Assembly: GCA_003427395.1 (NCBI GenBank)
Contig: BFEA01000447.1
Location: 1,285,452-1,321,738, forward strand
Length of the DNA: 36,287 nt
Source of the DNA: Chara braunii
Lineage: Eukaryota; Streptophyta; Charophyceae; Charales; Characeae
Direction of reading: 5' to 3'
The notes below the pieces were generated by a model. The model searched no databases. It had not been told where the DNA came from and saw nothing but the letters and a program-made list of their open reading frames with translations. The translations under genes were made by a program, and so were the position numbers. This document shows positions 19,861-30,580 of this stretch, piece by piece. Within the stretch, counting starts at the first letter, position 1; every line of letters starts with the position of its first letter.

Positions 19861-20067
19861 TCTATGTTGTTTAATGTTGATGTAACTTGTGAGGCGGTAC
19901 ACAGTTGCCTAGAACAGACTAGATGATGTATGGGCCTAACAGAGGAAGATCGTGCTGAGAGTGGGCAGTTAGAGGCATAGCGTCGAGGCTTACACGTTAA
20001 AAGTTTTCTGCTGCCCCTTGGTTGGAGAAGAAGACCAAGTATGGGTTGCAGCACGTGCTTGTACTTT

Positions 20068-20155
20068 GCTGGACCCGTTTTCCAGCACGTGCTGCTCCCC
20101 ACGGGTAGATGGAGCCATGAATTGATTGTTAAAAAAAGAAAAAAAGAAAAAAGAA
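20068..20155 (+). mobile_element. Tail module copy F with A-rich tail
   Basis: GCTGGACCCGTTTTCCAGC and GCTCCCCACGGGTAGATGGA GCC (20068-20117) are followed by an A-rich run at 20131-20155. The third hairpin is missing. The leading GGGAC is replaced. Confidence 0.65.
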
Positions 20156-20316
20156 GTTGTAGGCGTGGAAGGGAAAAAAAAGAACAAAAAAAAACAGAGG
20201 AGTGGCCGCCTGATTTTGCCACTTCCAAACTTCCAAAGGCTAGAAGTGAGCGGTCTGGTTCCTTGGGCCTGACTGATGATGTCTCGCCTCTGACTCAGAC
20301 TGCCCAGCTTGTGTGA

Positions 20317-20400
20317 GGGACGCCAGGCCCGCTTCCTGGCTCTGTAATATAAGGGACACCGGGCCTGGTTCCCGGTTTTGTTAAAAAAAATAAAAAAAAC
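20317..20400 (+). mobile_element. Two GGGAC hairpins in tandem with poly(A) (copies I and J)
   Basis: GGGAC plus GCCAGG/CCTGGC (20317-20340) and GGGAC plus ACCGGG/CCCGGT (20353-20376) are followed by A8TA8C-type poly(A). Both have the same leader, helix length and C/G-T-T loop ending as the first hairpin of the LINE tail, but entirely different stem bases that still pair. Confidence 0.6.
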
Positions 20401-20527
20401 AAAAGTAAAGAAGTGAGCAAAGCTGTAAACAGTTCAGAATCTGTTTCTTGCAGTTTCTAACTGCCCTCCCTCGGCCCAGACCTGCAGTGCCCTGTATTCC
20501 TTCCTGCGAATTAGGAACTGTGCAGTC

Positions 20528-20655
20528 ACTTTTCTTTTTCTTTTCTTTTTCTTTTCTTTTTCTTTTCTTTTCTTTTCTTTTCTTTTCTTTCTTTCTTTCT
20601 TTCTTTCTTTTTCTTTTCTTTCCTTTCCTTATCTTTTCTTTCTTTCTTTCTTTTT
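20528..20655. repeat. Polypyrimidine TTTTC/TTTC repeat
   Basis: About 125 bp of T and C only, in TTTTC and TTTC units. Confidence 0.95.
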
Positions 20656-20669
20656 GAACCTTCCTCCGT

Positions 20670-20712
20670 GTTTCACAGAGACAGACACACACACACACGT
20701 GGATGTGGGCAG

Positions 20713-20787
<75 letters not shown>

Positions 20788-20801
20788 TGTCTCTGTGAAA
20801 C
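20670..20801. repeat. (GT)n microsatellite inside a perfect inverted repeat
   Basis: The arm GTTTCACAGAGACAGACACA continuing with CA repeats (20670-20698) is perfectly complementary to 20773-20801, around a GT run of about 70 bp. The strand can fold into one long hairpin. Frames through it are only Val-Cys or Thr-His repeats. Confidence 0.9.
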
Positions 20802-21054
20802 AAACGAAAGCACACAACACACTAGCGGTGCGCACTCGCTCACTTAGTACCCTAACCAAGAAAATGTGGGCAAGGAGGAGAGAGATTTCGTTGGATATAT
20901 AGCTGCAACACACCTACTCAAAAGGAAATGCGCTGGGTATCACCTGCCTTGCTCTGCCCTTTGCTCTATTGGCTCGATGAGTCCTGATCCCCTACTCGGC
21001 GGCCAGGCTTGCTCGCCTGTACACTGGAGAATGCTTCTCCTACACCCTACACTA

Positions 21055-21158
21055 CCGTCTTCCCCCGAACATAACGCACCCTAAAACTGAATGTATACAA
21101 GTTATACTTCCGGCAGATACAGCCAAAATGAGGGTGCGTTGTGTTCGGGGGAAGATGG
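21055..21158. mobile_element. TA-flanked fold-back MITE
   Basis: Arms of 28 bp beginning CCGTCTTCCCCCGAACATAA (21055-21082, with complement 21131-21158) differ at two positions. TA flanks both ends (21053-21054, 21159-21160). A 104-bp palindromic element with TA duplication suits a Tc1/mariner-type MITE. Confidence 0.7.
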
Positions 21159-21160
21159 TA

Positions 21161-22860
21161 GCAGCCGTGCCTCAGAGCGGACTCACACTAGCACATTCCT
21201 GGATGAATCTGACCGTAGTTATGGATGACGTGGGATGCATCTGAACGCAATGAAGTTCAGAGTTCAGTCACGGTGGGATACCTCCTCCTGTGGTGTCAGT
21301 ATGCCCTCACTTCGGCTGTGCTTGGCTTATTAGCCTTGCTGTCCCTATATTATCAGCTCTGGGGCCTGGACCCACTCGCGAAGTATTCTACGACGTGTGA
21401 CACAGTTTTATGTTTTTTTGGAAAATACAAAGTGATTTTTTATTTGCATGAATGGATCTTTTTCTGATTTAAAATGGATTGAAATAGCACATAAAACTAT
21501 GCAGAACAGCTGTGTACCCGAATTCATGGGTTGGTACGATCTCCTTCACATAAGTCTTCATAGTGATGTACCGTGGCAATAAAATGTGTCCACGAACACA
21601 TTCACGAGGATGAACAATAACAGGTATTGGGATACAATCCTCGCGATGTATCTCATGATGCCTTTAGCAGGCCATCTGACAGACGCAGAAGCGTTCCTGT
21701 CAGATGCACCACAATATTCGAATTTCACATTTCAAGTTCTATTTCTCAGAGCCAAAAAAAAAAAACGAAGTCTGGAAATCAACCCCCGCCCTTTAAAGCC
21801 CATAAAATCCTGACTTCCCGCCCACGCAAAGCCACGAGCTATCATGTCCAAGTTAGTCCAGCTTCGTTTTTTTTTTTTTTTTTCGACGCATCTCATTGGA
21901 CGGGAGGTGGGCATCTTTACAGTCCCCCCTCGGAAACTACCAGGCCGTCGAGATCCGATCTATTCGACGGCCGTACTGAGTCACTCGATGCCACACGTGA
22001 TCGAAATCCTGAACGGCGTGGTAGAATACCTTGCTAGTGGCTCCAGGCCCCTGCTGTGGGCGGGAGCTTAGACGGGAGCTTAGACTGAAACGTTTTCCTG
22101 GCTGGATGTTCCTAAAGGCCCTTCAAGATTTCTCTGGGAAAAACAAAGGCTGCTGGGAGGGCTGGGTTCAATTTTTTTCTGAGGGTTTGAAAAGGGGTTG
22201 AAAAAATAGGCCTATGATGTGACTTCCCGCTACAATGTGGATCTGTTAGGCCGAGGACTACTACAGGTAGGCTGTCTGGTGATCTCCGTAGCTTTTTTTG
22301 TCCTGGATATTGGATCTGTTTTTGTCTTTTTAGTTTTAGGATATCCGGTTCCTGTCGAAACTCTGTTTAATACGTCGCGTGATGCTAGCTGTTTTTTGCT
22401 CTCCTCGCCGCTCGCTGTCCGAACGGTGCGCTACTACGACGACGTGGTTTTTTCAGGTAAGCGTGCGAAATCCTCCCTTTTTCTCTGATCTCTTCTGCTT
22501 CTCGTCCCACAGATCATCCGCGTCCTGCTCTTCCGCTACCTCCATGCATATGTCTCCTACCTTCTCGTCTCTGCACGTATTCCTTTCCCGCCAGTATCTC
22601 TGCTACTTACTCTCTTGCCTCTTTTGAGATCATCCCCTTCTGACTGCGCTCCCCCATCCTTCTGCTGATCTCCTTTGCTCCTATCCCTTGGCTTCTGTGA
22701 TTCTTTCCTTCTCCCGCTCTTTTTCTTTTCCCGCTTTCCCTGACGAATGATGACTCTCTCTGGGATGGCTCGCGTACGATGTAGGCAGGTAGGAAAAAGG
22801 GAAAAAAACGTTCGGTCGTGGAGGTTTTTAGTATTTATATCTGTTTTCCGACCAACCCGG
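21161..22860. other. Long stretch without recognised genes
   Basis: Contains A and T homopolymers (about 21757 and 21869-21882), a GACGGGAGCTTA duplication at 22060-22085 and a pyrimidine-rich part at 22480-22760. Open frames such as 22219-22488 have no recognisable domain. Confidence 0.4.
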
Positions 22861-22873
22861 CAGCGCAGCAACT

Positions 22874-22920
22874 TCCCCTGAGGATGGCCATTCTGGCGGG
22901 GTGGCCGAAACATGTCGGGA
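22874..22920 (+). ncRNA. Hammerhead ribozyme-like motif 2
   Basis: On the plus strand: stem I TCCC/GGGA (22874-22877 with 22917-22920); core CTGAGGA (22878-22884); stem II GGCCA/TGGCC (22886-22890 with 22902-22906); GAAA (22907-22910); minimal stem III AC/GT; and C at the cleavage position (22916). One unpaired T (22885) sits between core and stem II. The arrangement matches the short-stem-III hammerheads reported in Penelope-like elements. No Penelope reverse transcriptase or GIY-YIG domain is visible nearby. Confidence 0.45.
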
Positions 22921-23072
22921 TAATCGCCGCTCTCGCTTTCTGTGTTATCACTCACTTTTTTTCGAAAGCGGGATCGTTTGTTGCGCTACAATGAGTTGGT
23001 CATGTTTTATCCTCTTTCTCTTTTCTTTTTAACTCCTCTACTCCTGGTTCCTCCCCTCCTACTCTTACTACT

Positions 23073-23260
23073 TTTCTTCTTCTTCTTCTTCTTCTTCTTC
23101 TTCTTCTTCTTCGACTTCTTCTTCTTCTTCCTCTCCTCTTCTTCTTCTTCTTCTTCTTCTTCTTCTTCTTCTTCTTCTTCTTCTTCTTTTTCTTTTTCTT
23201 CTTCTTCTTCTTCTTCTTCTTCTTCTTCTTCTTCTTCGTCTCCTTCTTCCTCTTCGTCTT
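23073..23260. repeat. (TTC)n / (GAA)n microsatellite
   Basis: Nearly 190 bp of CTT repeats with a few interruptions. Long GAA/TTC tracts can form triplex DNA. Open frames here encode only Ser or Phe runs. Confidence 0.95.
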
Positions 23261-23966
23261 CTCCTCTCTTTCCTCTACTTCCTCACCCTGTCATGGTTCG
23301 TCAAGGAACAACGTCGTTTGGTTATGCTTTTTGCATACGCGCTTCGATCGAGCTAGGCTCGACTGACACGATCAGCACCATTGACTTCATCGTCCCTGCT
23401 ATCCGTTATATTCCCAATCCTCCCCCCCCCCAAAAAAAAGTCCCCCCCCCAAAAAAAAAGGTTCCAGTCCTTATCCGACGTAAGGCGACAAACCCGTTGT
23501 TTCCCTCGCCAGCAGTTCCTGTTCCTGGGCCGTGGTCCCACTAGCAAAGGCGATAGGATAGAAATCCTGAATCTGACCATGTTTTATGCAGAGATTCAGA
23601 AAAGCAGTTCGATCTCGATTTCCTGCTCCTGTCATCAAACACATCCATATTCAGGCATTCAATCGGATGCTCTTTGCTCATGGGATCCCGGCCCTGGGAC
23701 CTTGTTCCACTTGCAACGTTTAGTCGAGGCGGCTCAACGGTGCTACAGCTAAAAAAAATAATTTTAATTCAATTTCAAATGAGAAATGCATTTATAAATG
23801 GATGGAATACAATTGTTCTCGTTTTTCATTTTTCACAATTGGAGTGGCATACGGGCACTTCCACAGCAGAAAATGAAGAGGTGCCCGACTCCCGTCCAAA
23901 AATGGCAAACGGAAGGAGGCTCGTACAGTTTCTCTTGAAACACGCCTTTTGGGGGAACAAGAGGGT

Positions 23967-24010
23967 CGTTGAACTAGCTGTCTCGAAAAAAGGAGACAGC
24001 TAGGTCAACG
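23967..24010. other. 18-bp hairpin
   Basis: CGTTGAACTAGCTGTCTC pairs with GAGACAGCTAGGTCAACG across an 8-base A-rich loop, with one mismatch. Related words (CGTTGACCTAGCT, CTCAACG, GAGCTAG) recur at 24188-24212. No T-run follows to suggest a polymerase III terminator. The role is unknown. Confidence 0.7.
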
Positions 24011-24276
24011 GAAAGTGGCAAGGGTAGGGGTAGTAGTATTTGAGAGAAAGGATTTATTTCGGTTTTTTGTTGTAAGAAAAAGCGAAGATGACCTCCATCG
24101 CCCTTTTTATTAAAAACGGACCGTTAGATGAATTGGACGACGTGCATTTCTCTTGTCGCGTACAGTCACACAGGCTCGAAAACCCCACGTTGACCTAGCT
24201 CAACGGAGCTAGTGGGACAAGGTTCCTGATGGGCGCGGGGAGCTCTCCTCAATAATACTGACAACCACATAAAAAA

Positions 24277-24281
<5 letters not shown>

Positions 24282-24324
<43 letters not shown>

Positions 24325-24512
24325 GCAGATCTCCCCGCCCCCGCCGCCATACGAGCCTCACGCCAATAGTAATTAAAAAAAAAAGGAAAGGAAAAAGAAA
24401 AAAAAACTCACGCCAGTCAGGGCTATACGCCAGGGCCCTCGACACGCCACTCCTGCCACTCGGGCGTATGCGAACGTGAGCCCCTCCTGCCAGTCGGGCG
24501 TCTGCGAAGCTC
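24282..24512. repeat. 40-base poly-T and adjacent 34-bp repeat
   Basis: Poly-T at 24282-24321 may be the poly(A) of an unidentified minus-strand retroelement. At 24450-24512 two copies of a 34-bp unit start CTCCTGCCA(C/G)TCGGGCGT. Confidence 0.6.
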
Positions 24513-25171
24513 CCCGCCACTCTCAACCTCCCCGCGTCGCTCCACCACCCTCGACATGTGCCAAACCAGAGCCGTTAGAAGATGGAAGGAAGGAGCCTGC
24601 CGCTGTGTCACAACATAACGCTTTGCGCATCATTGGAGCTTCACCCTCAGCCATAGCTGCGCATGGCAATCGTTCGATAACCCTGTCTTCAAGATGTGTC
24701 CTCTCACATGGTGACCCTACTTTGCCCTGACAACAACACTTCCTTAAGTTCCTTTACAACCATGGCAGCCAAGCACCTGTGGATCGAAGAGGACTTCAGG
24801 ATCGGATTGAATGTCAACAGAATGATTCATTCAGGGATGAGCAAATTCGAGAGCATGAATTTGTTAGATACTCCACGTGTCCGAGGTGGAGACATGTGTC
24901 CCGCGGTAGTACTCCTGGGCGGCGTCCTTCGTCATGGACGCAAATGCTGCTTCCTCACTTTGGAATATTCCTCAGTGACAGGAGTAAGGCGGCGTAATGC
25001 TGATTGAAGAAAGTGTGTGAGTACAGGATCGCTGGAATCAAACGAAACTTGTAGACAGAGTGGAGGCTTTGGTCAACGAACAACATAAGAGTGTCCCTCT
25101 ACAATACATCCCAATTAAGTAACGCTGTCCCCACCCGAGAGAGCGGCGGGAAAGGAAATCGTACTATAAAG

Positions 25172-25440
25172 AGGCTATTTACAGTTGACAGTAGAAATCA
25201 ACATTCTCAGAGATTCATTCCAAGGCTATTTACAGTTGACAGTACAGGCAACATTCTCAAAGATACAGTCAAAAGTAGCGTCAGAAAGAGGCTATCAACA
25301 GTTGACAGTAGAGTCAAAGGTTGAGTCAAAGAGCCTGACTCCCAATCAGAAGGTTGGAGAATCATACATTCAGGAAGTAGAGAAGGATAGGGCTAGTATA
25401 GTTGCTTAGTCACGAAAAGAGGCTATTTATGGTTGACGAC
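25172..25440. repeat. AGGCTATTTACAGTTGACAG repeat cluster
   Basis: The word AGGCTATTTACAGTTGACAG or a close variant starts at 25172, 25222, 25288 and 25419. Further shared phrases, CAACATTCTCA and GCCTGACTCCCAATCAGAAGG with a variant near 25490, indicate overlapping tandem duplications. Confidence 0.75.
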
Positions 25441-25749
25441 ACATGCCAAAATTCTCTAAGAATCAGTCAAAGGAAGTGGTAAAGGCGAGTCATAGAGCCC
25501 GATTCCTTATCAGAAGGTGGGAGTAATAGTCTGAGTAAGGATCAATGGAGAGGAAGTAATCAAGACGGCCACAAGACGAGATATTGCGAAAGGAGTACCT
25601 GTAATCAACATGAGCTGATAGACCCAAGAGGTATGTGCGACTCCCACGTCTTCCTCCACCCCTGACCCCATACTCTCCCGTGTATATTTTTTTGTTGCCC
25701 TCCATGACTCTATTAAAGAGTCCTCCAGCCAGAAACTGCTGAATTATTA

Positions 25750-25921
25750 ACAGATCAAAGAGGGTTATCATCAACAAACAAGTAATTCAAAATGTCACCT
25801 CTGATAATTTTTCGTTGAAAAACGACTGCGAAAATTTTTACAGATAAAAGTCGGTCATCATCAATAAATAAGTAATTCACAATTTCACTGCTGATAATTT
25901 TTTACTGAAAAACGGGCTCTC
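25750..25921. repeat. 90-bp tandem duplication
   Basis: Units at 25750-25839 and 25840-25921 share ACAGAT, CATCATCAA, AAGTAATTCA and CTGATAATTTTT in register, at about 85 percent identity by eye. Confidence 0.8.
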
Positions 25922-26436
25922 CGTAGATGATACAGAGCACATACAGTGAGACGGGAAGAACTAGAGGCAAAATTAGTTAGCTCATCTGTGTAGTTACCTT
26001 CTCATCCCCATTTCTTTCCTTTTTCCCCTCCCCCCCCCTCGCTCTCATTCCACTCATACCGTCCCCTCTTTCGCATTCGATTGACTACTCTATCTCCGGA
26101 TAATCCTTACATCCCTCCCCCACCCACTACGTTTTCCTTCACCCCGTCAACCGCATCCCCCCTTGCCACGTGTCTCCTTCCTACAAACCGTATTCGCATT
26201 AGCCCCACTCCCCTATCAGCTTGCGTACCCAATCTCCTCATAGCTATCCATCACACTTCACCCCACGAGCCCCTCCCCCACCCTGTTCTACTCTGTAACC
26301 TGCCACGTTGTCATATTGCTAACGATCGTCACCAGCACCCCCATCACTGTTTATACCGACTGTCTCCCCTCCACACAGGACCCCGCCCTCTCAATATCAT
26401 TGCTTCTTCCTCACTTCCCTGGCCAGTTCCGAAAAA

Positions 26437-29340
26437 ATGCTCAAGATGACTTCCAAAGGAGTGAAAGGGCAGGATTCCCTCCTGTTCTATCAGGGGGCAA
26501 TGCGTCACAGCTTGTTCAGACAGTTGGGGGGGATGCCTTACGCCAGACCCAACATGGCCAATCATACTCATCACATAATTACACCAACGAACAACGCAAA
26601 TGGGAATATCTGGAAAACGAGGAATGCAACGAAATGGCTATCCCAAACAACACAGACCTCAGCAAACAAGGAGCAATTGCCCTATACCCAAGAAGAGCAT
26701 CAATTGCATTTTCCCCCCCTCACAGGCCAAGGTGTCCAGCAACATCAACACCAGAATGAGAAGGGAGAATTCTCATCCTCACAGCAGGGGGAGCCTTGAC
26801 CTCCTCTTCCCCTCACTCAAGAGCACAACAATGCACAATCTCAGTTACTCCACAAGAACTCCGAAGATCAATCCTCAGATAAATATACAGGGAAGGAGAC
26901 AAGCACAGACGATAGAATAATGCAAGACCACGATGAAATTCTCACAGAAGAAGAAAGATGGTTGGAACAGAATGAGAGGGGTAAAATAGCTGCCCCGGAA
27001 AAAAAAAAAGACTCGTCCAAAAACTCAGAAGAAACATGGGCACAAAGAATTAGGACGACTCTCCAGGATAAGACGCTTAACGTGGCTAGGGCAGCGTTAG
27101 ATCCAACGGGGGCCCCTGCAGAAGAACTTAAGTTTCCCCTCAGAAACCTCCCCTTTGCAAGGGTCTATTTCCTTACTCTTTTCCTCCTCCCTTCGGAACA
27201 GAAAGTGATAAAACAAGGAGGAAGAAAGACTTTGATGAAATCCTAGCCAGCAAAGAAATTGCCACATAGGGATGCGACTTACACAAAACATGTGAGCAAC
27301 TGGATTTTCTACAATGATGGAGCGAACAGATCAATAAATGACAAGATAAAATGGATCTGCAAAAGATTGGAGCAAATGAAGGAAAGCACGGAGGCTGTCT
27401 CGAAATTCTTTCTAATTCAGCCCCTTTCTCCGACAGTCTTTACCGTTCTATGCCTCTTCGAAAACGATAAGAAAACGATCGACAGTTGGAAAAAACTCTT
27501 TTGGGGCACATCACAAGTTAGGATTTATCCATGGATGCCGAAGAAAATTAGTCCGGAGGAAAAAAAAGACTAGCTGATGAGGGACTTCTACTGGGTTGAG
27601 CTTAGACACATTCTAATAGAAGTCCAAGCAGCTTTCGTCCACGACTTCGGACAACAATTTAAAATACTGGATTTTATAGACCCACTCCCATCCCATGTGG
27701 CAAAGAGAGATGATTACCTGATGCTTGCTCTAGATCTACAAAAGGAACAACCATTCTCAATGAATGACATAATTCCATATAAGATGAGAGGAAGGATTTA
27801 CCAAATCCACACGGCCCATAAATTCTTGCCCTGATGTTTCAAATGCAAAGCATATGGACATTTAAGCACAAAATTTGTTTGCCCCATGCACACCCAACAC
27901 GCGACGTTCACGGAACAAAGACTAAATAAAGATCCAGTGCGTCCGCACAGATGGACACCGGGGATACCAGGATACGAGGGGTGGGTATACAGTGATGAAT
28001 CTAATGCAATGGGAACACCGATAGGATGGTACTGGGAAGGAAGAAGTGATCATCGCAAGACCCCCCGCCCACCAGCAGATTGATTACCACCGCATCACAC
28101 AAATTACTCACCTCTACAGCAGCCTCATCAACAGTCCTATGGTACCCAAGGCAAGCATGGTAATCAGAACAACTGGGGACAACATGAATTTCAACAGGGC
28201 AGACTTGGTCAACAAAACCAACAGATTCTTCATACTCAGACCACTCAACAACGTCAGCAAACCCTGAATAATCAACACTTACAGAAACAAAATCCAAGGC
28301 AGAATGGCCTGACAACGACAGATGCAGAAGGAATAACAGAACCTGCGGTTGAGAACAACAAATCCCTGGGCTCTTCTGTGGATGCATATCTACAGAAAAG
28401 AATCCAATCGGGTAGCCTGGAATGGAAGGAAGTAAGAAAGAAATCCAACACACCAGTTCAGAATAATAAGGATACCAATTCCCAATCACAAATGCAACAA
28501 GAGAAGCAACAGCTACAAAAACAACAACAACAATGGAATCAACAAACACAATTTGAACAGCCAGAACAATCAACACAGCAAATACAACAAGCACCACAAG
28601 GGGGTACAACGCAATTATCGGTCCAACAGGAGATGCAACAGGAGATGCAGAATACGTCTCCACTGAGCACTCCCCAATTCCCTAATGAAACTGATTCCTC
28701 AACCGAGGCTATGGATCAGAAGGAAGGTATAGACGACACGGTGGATATGGAAATAGACCTGTTGAAAGATTTTTTTTCTCAGGAAGAGATGGAGGTAGAA
28801 AACGCCCCAGTAGCACCCTCGTCATTCGCAGTAATGGGGGCTAGAAGGGAAGGAGAGAATTCCCTGACAGAACTGCAGACCAGTCTGCAAAGGATGATAA
28901 TGTGGCTCATTGCAAATCTGAAATTTAAAATCCCAGCGGGCCAGGGTCAGGACTGGGCACAGATTCAAGCACACATCACCTCACTGCTCACGAGTAGTGA
29001 CAATTTGAAATCAGCGCTTCAATTCGGTCTCCCAACGCACGCAGCCTGGACTGACATGTGTGACAGACTCCTTCATGCGGTATCTGAGAAACTATCTATA
29101 ATCTACCTTCCCACCCAAACAGGAACAAGGAATCAAGCTCAGGCTGGTACCAGAAATATACAAGACCAGGATTCCACCATGGAGACCCAGATTATCAAAG
29201 GGGCCAGAAGGATGAAGGAACTGGCCCGGAAAAAATATAATCATACAAAACTCAGAATCATAGACCACAACAAAGAGACGAGATTTAAACACTCCATGCG
29301 GCATAAACAACACCATCAAGTACCATTGTCAAAGAGATAG
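26437..29340 (+). pseudogene. LINE C ORF1 pseudogene (RNA-binding, CCHC, Gln-rich)
   Basis: One frame runs from MLKMTSKGVKGQ to the TAG at 29338, about 970 codons. It is interrupted by TGA at 26797, TAG at 27244 (with a local frame slip near 27160-27250), TAG at 27571, TGA at 27832 and TGA at 28081. In order, it has a polar N-terminus; a DUF4283-like domain (about 27270-27830, with FFLIQPLSPTVFTVLCLF and VRIYPWMP); a zinc knuckle CFKCKAYGHLSTKFVCP at 27835-27885, whose last spacing is 6 rather than 4; a long Gln/Asn-rich segment (28090-28660); an acidic stretch; and an alpha-helical-looking C-terminus. Such proteins coat LINE RNA and aid target-primed reverse transcription. Confidence 0.8.
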
Positions 29341-29463
29341 GGACACATAAGAGTAAGATGGATAAGTTGACCCTTACCCCAAGCAGGATGGAAAACAAAG
29401 GGGGAAAAAAAAAAAAACAAAAAAAAAACAGACATAATTGTGACCAATTCTGAGATGCCAAAC

Positions 29464-30573
29464 ACCCAGTCCTAACAAGCAGAATGTTCGTCGGTTCAAA
29501 GGCCCAACCTCGGGAGTCAAGTCCTAGTGGACCCAAGGGATGTGAAACCAGGATTGGAAAACGTCCACATCTCAGAATTACAGATGATTATTACAACAAC
29601 CCAAATGAGAGTTCCGCTCTCTGACAGGGTAGAGGTCTACTGTCAGGACACTTAGTCTGGGGAAATAATTACCTGCTCAATAGATCATCCAGTAAAGGAA
29701 AGCATGGGGAAAAAAAAACAGTGTTCGAAGCAACCAGAGCCAAAATTGGTGGAACTTTTTTCCCCCATCACAGGAGAAAATAAATTCCTCCAAGTCGGAT
29801 TAATGTGGTCACACCAGAGGGATAGAAGGTCCTCGTTATTAAATGAGGAAGAACCCGCCTCTACTCACCCCATACAGACAACAGAAGGGAACGGTGAGAC
29901 AACAGAGGGAACAACTAGCAAGAACTCCCTCGAACTCTTGAGTAAGGAAGAAGAAGCTATTGACCTTACCCAGGACACCTTGGACCACCAATCCGAGCTA
30001 ACATCCACAGTACAACAAGGGCCTGCAGTACAACAGGGGGAACAAAACGCACAATCATCACAGACACTTCAGATAGTCACATTGGCAGACCCCACCAGCA
30101 AAAGACAAAAACTCAGAACACGCCTCTTCCAGTGCACCGATCAGTTCTCCCTTTCCAAATCAGGAATGCTCTTCCTCCCGGTAAGATTCAAAGAAGGTGA
30201 GTGGGAAGCGGGCCTCTCAGCGATTGCCTCATCCCCTTATGGAGAGATCACGCTGCACGGAGCGGACACATCGACTGATAGGTCTGATGCTCTCAAATGG
30301 ATAAAGAATCAATTCCCAGTGGGAGAGTGGGTCTCCCCCTCAATGACATCAGGCCTGGAGAGAGTAGCTGATTGTGATATATTCATTAAACATAGAGTAT
30401 CAGACAATCCCTCACTGAAATGGATGAATTAAGAAACTATCAAGGACCTACAAATACTGAAAATAAAATCTAATCAGTTGTGGACGGAAGAGGACATCAT
30501 CATTCTCAGATTGGTAAATGAGGCTTCCCTAAAAAAGGGCAGGATTCTGAATAAAGTGACATGGGAAAAAATA
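29464..30573 (+). pseudogene. Intervening ORF of LINE C ending in a Myb/SANT-like segment
   Basis: A single frame from about 29464 carries stops at 29473 (TAA), 29653 (TAG) and 30430 (TAA) and continues in frame to a TAG at 30571. The first part (DPRDVKPGLENVHISELQMI, LVELFSPITGENKFLQVGLM) looks like a folded domain that I cannot name. The middle is Glu/Gln/Ser-rich. After the stop at 30430 the frame reads LWTEEDIIILRLVNEASLKK, then VTWEKI. The W...EED...L..LV spacing and the second Trp recall a Myb/SANT helix pair, and a one-base shift in the A-run gives IAKWIIKMRK. It may be a separate ORF or the N-terminus of ORF2. Confidence 0.55.
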
Positions 30574-30580
30574 TAGCAAA

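Noticed and set aside
19004-19874. Long open frames across the N gap
   Set aside because: Most residues are unknown; the frames exist only because Ns contain no stops.
20264-20300. CTGATGA near 20267 as a third hammerhead
   Set aside because: No GAAA or pairing stems follow at the right spacing.
22942-23544. Ser- and Phe-rich ORF
   Set aside because: It is a translation of the TTC microsatellite.
24866-24876. AGATACTCCAC, the first 11 bases of the repeat flanking U6, as a possible left TSD of LINE C
   Set aside because: The match stops after 11 bases, lies over 1 kb before the apparent LINE start, and the 17-bp repeat pair is fully explained by the U6 insertion.
25091-25500. Spaced repeats as a CRISPR-like array
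   Set aside because: Repeat and spacer lengths are irregular, spacers are themselves duplicated, and the genome is eukaryotic.
26081-26436. Pro/Thr/Ser-rich ORF at 26081-26449 as a gene
   Set aside because: It is in a different frame from ORF1, driven by C/T-rich composition, and better read as the LINE C leader.
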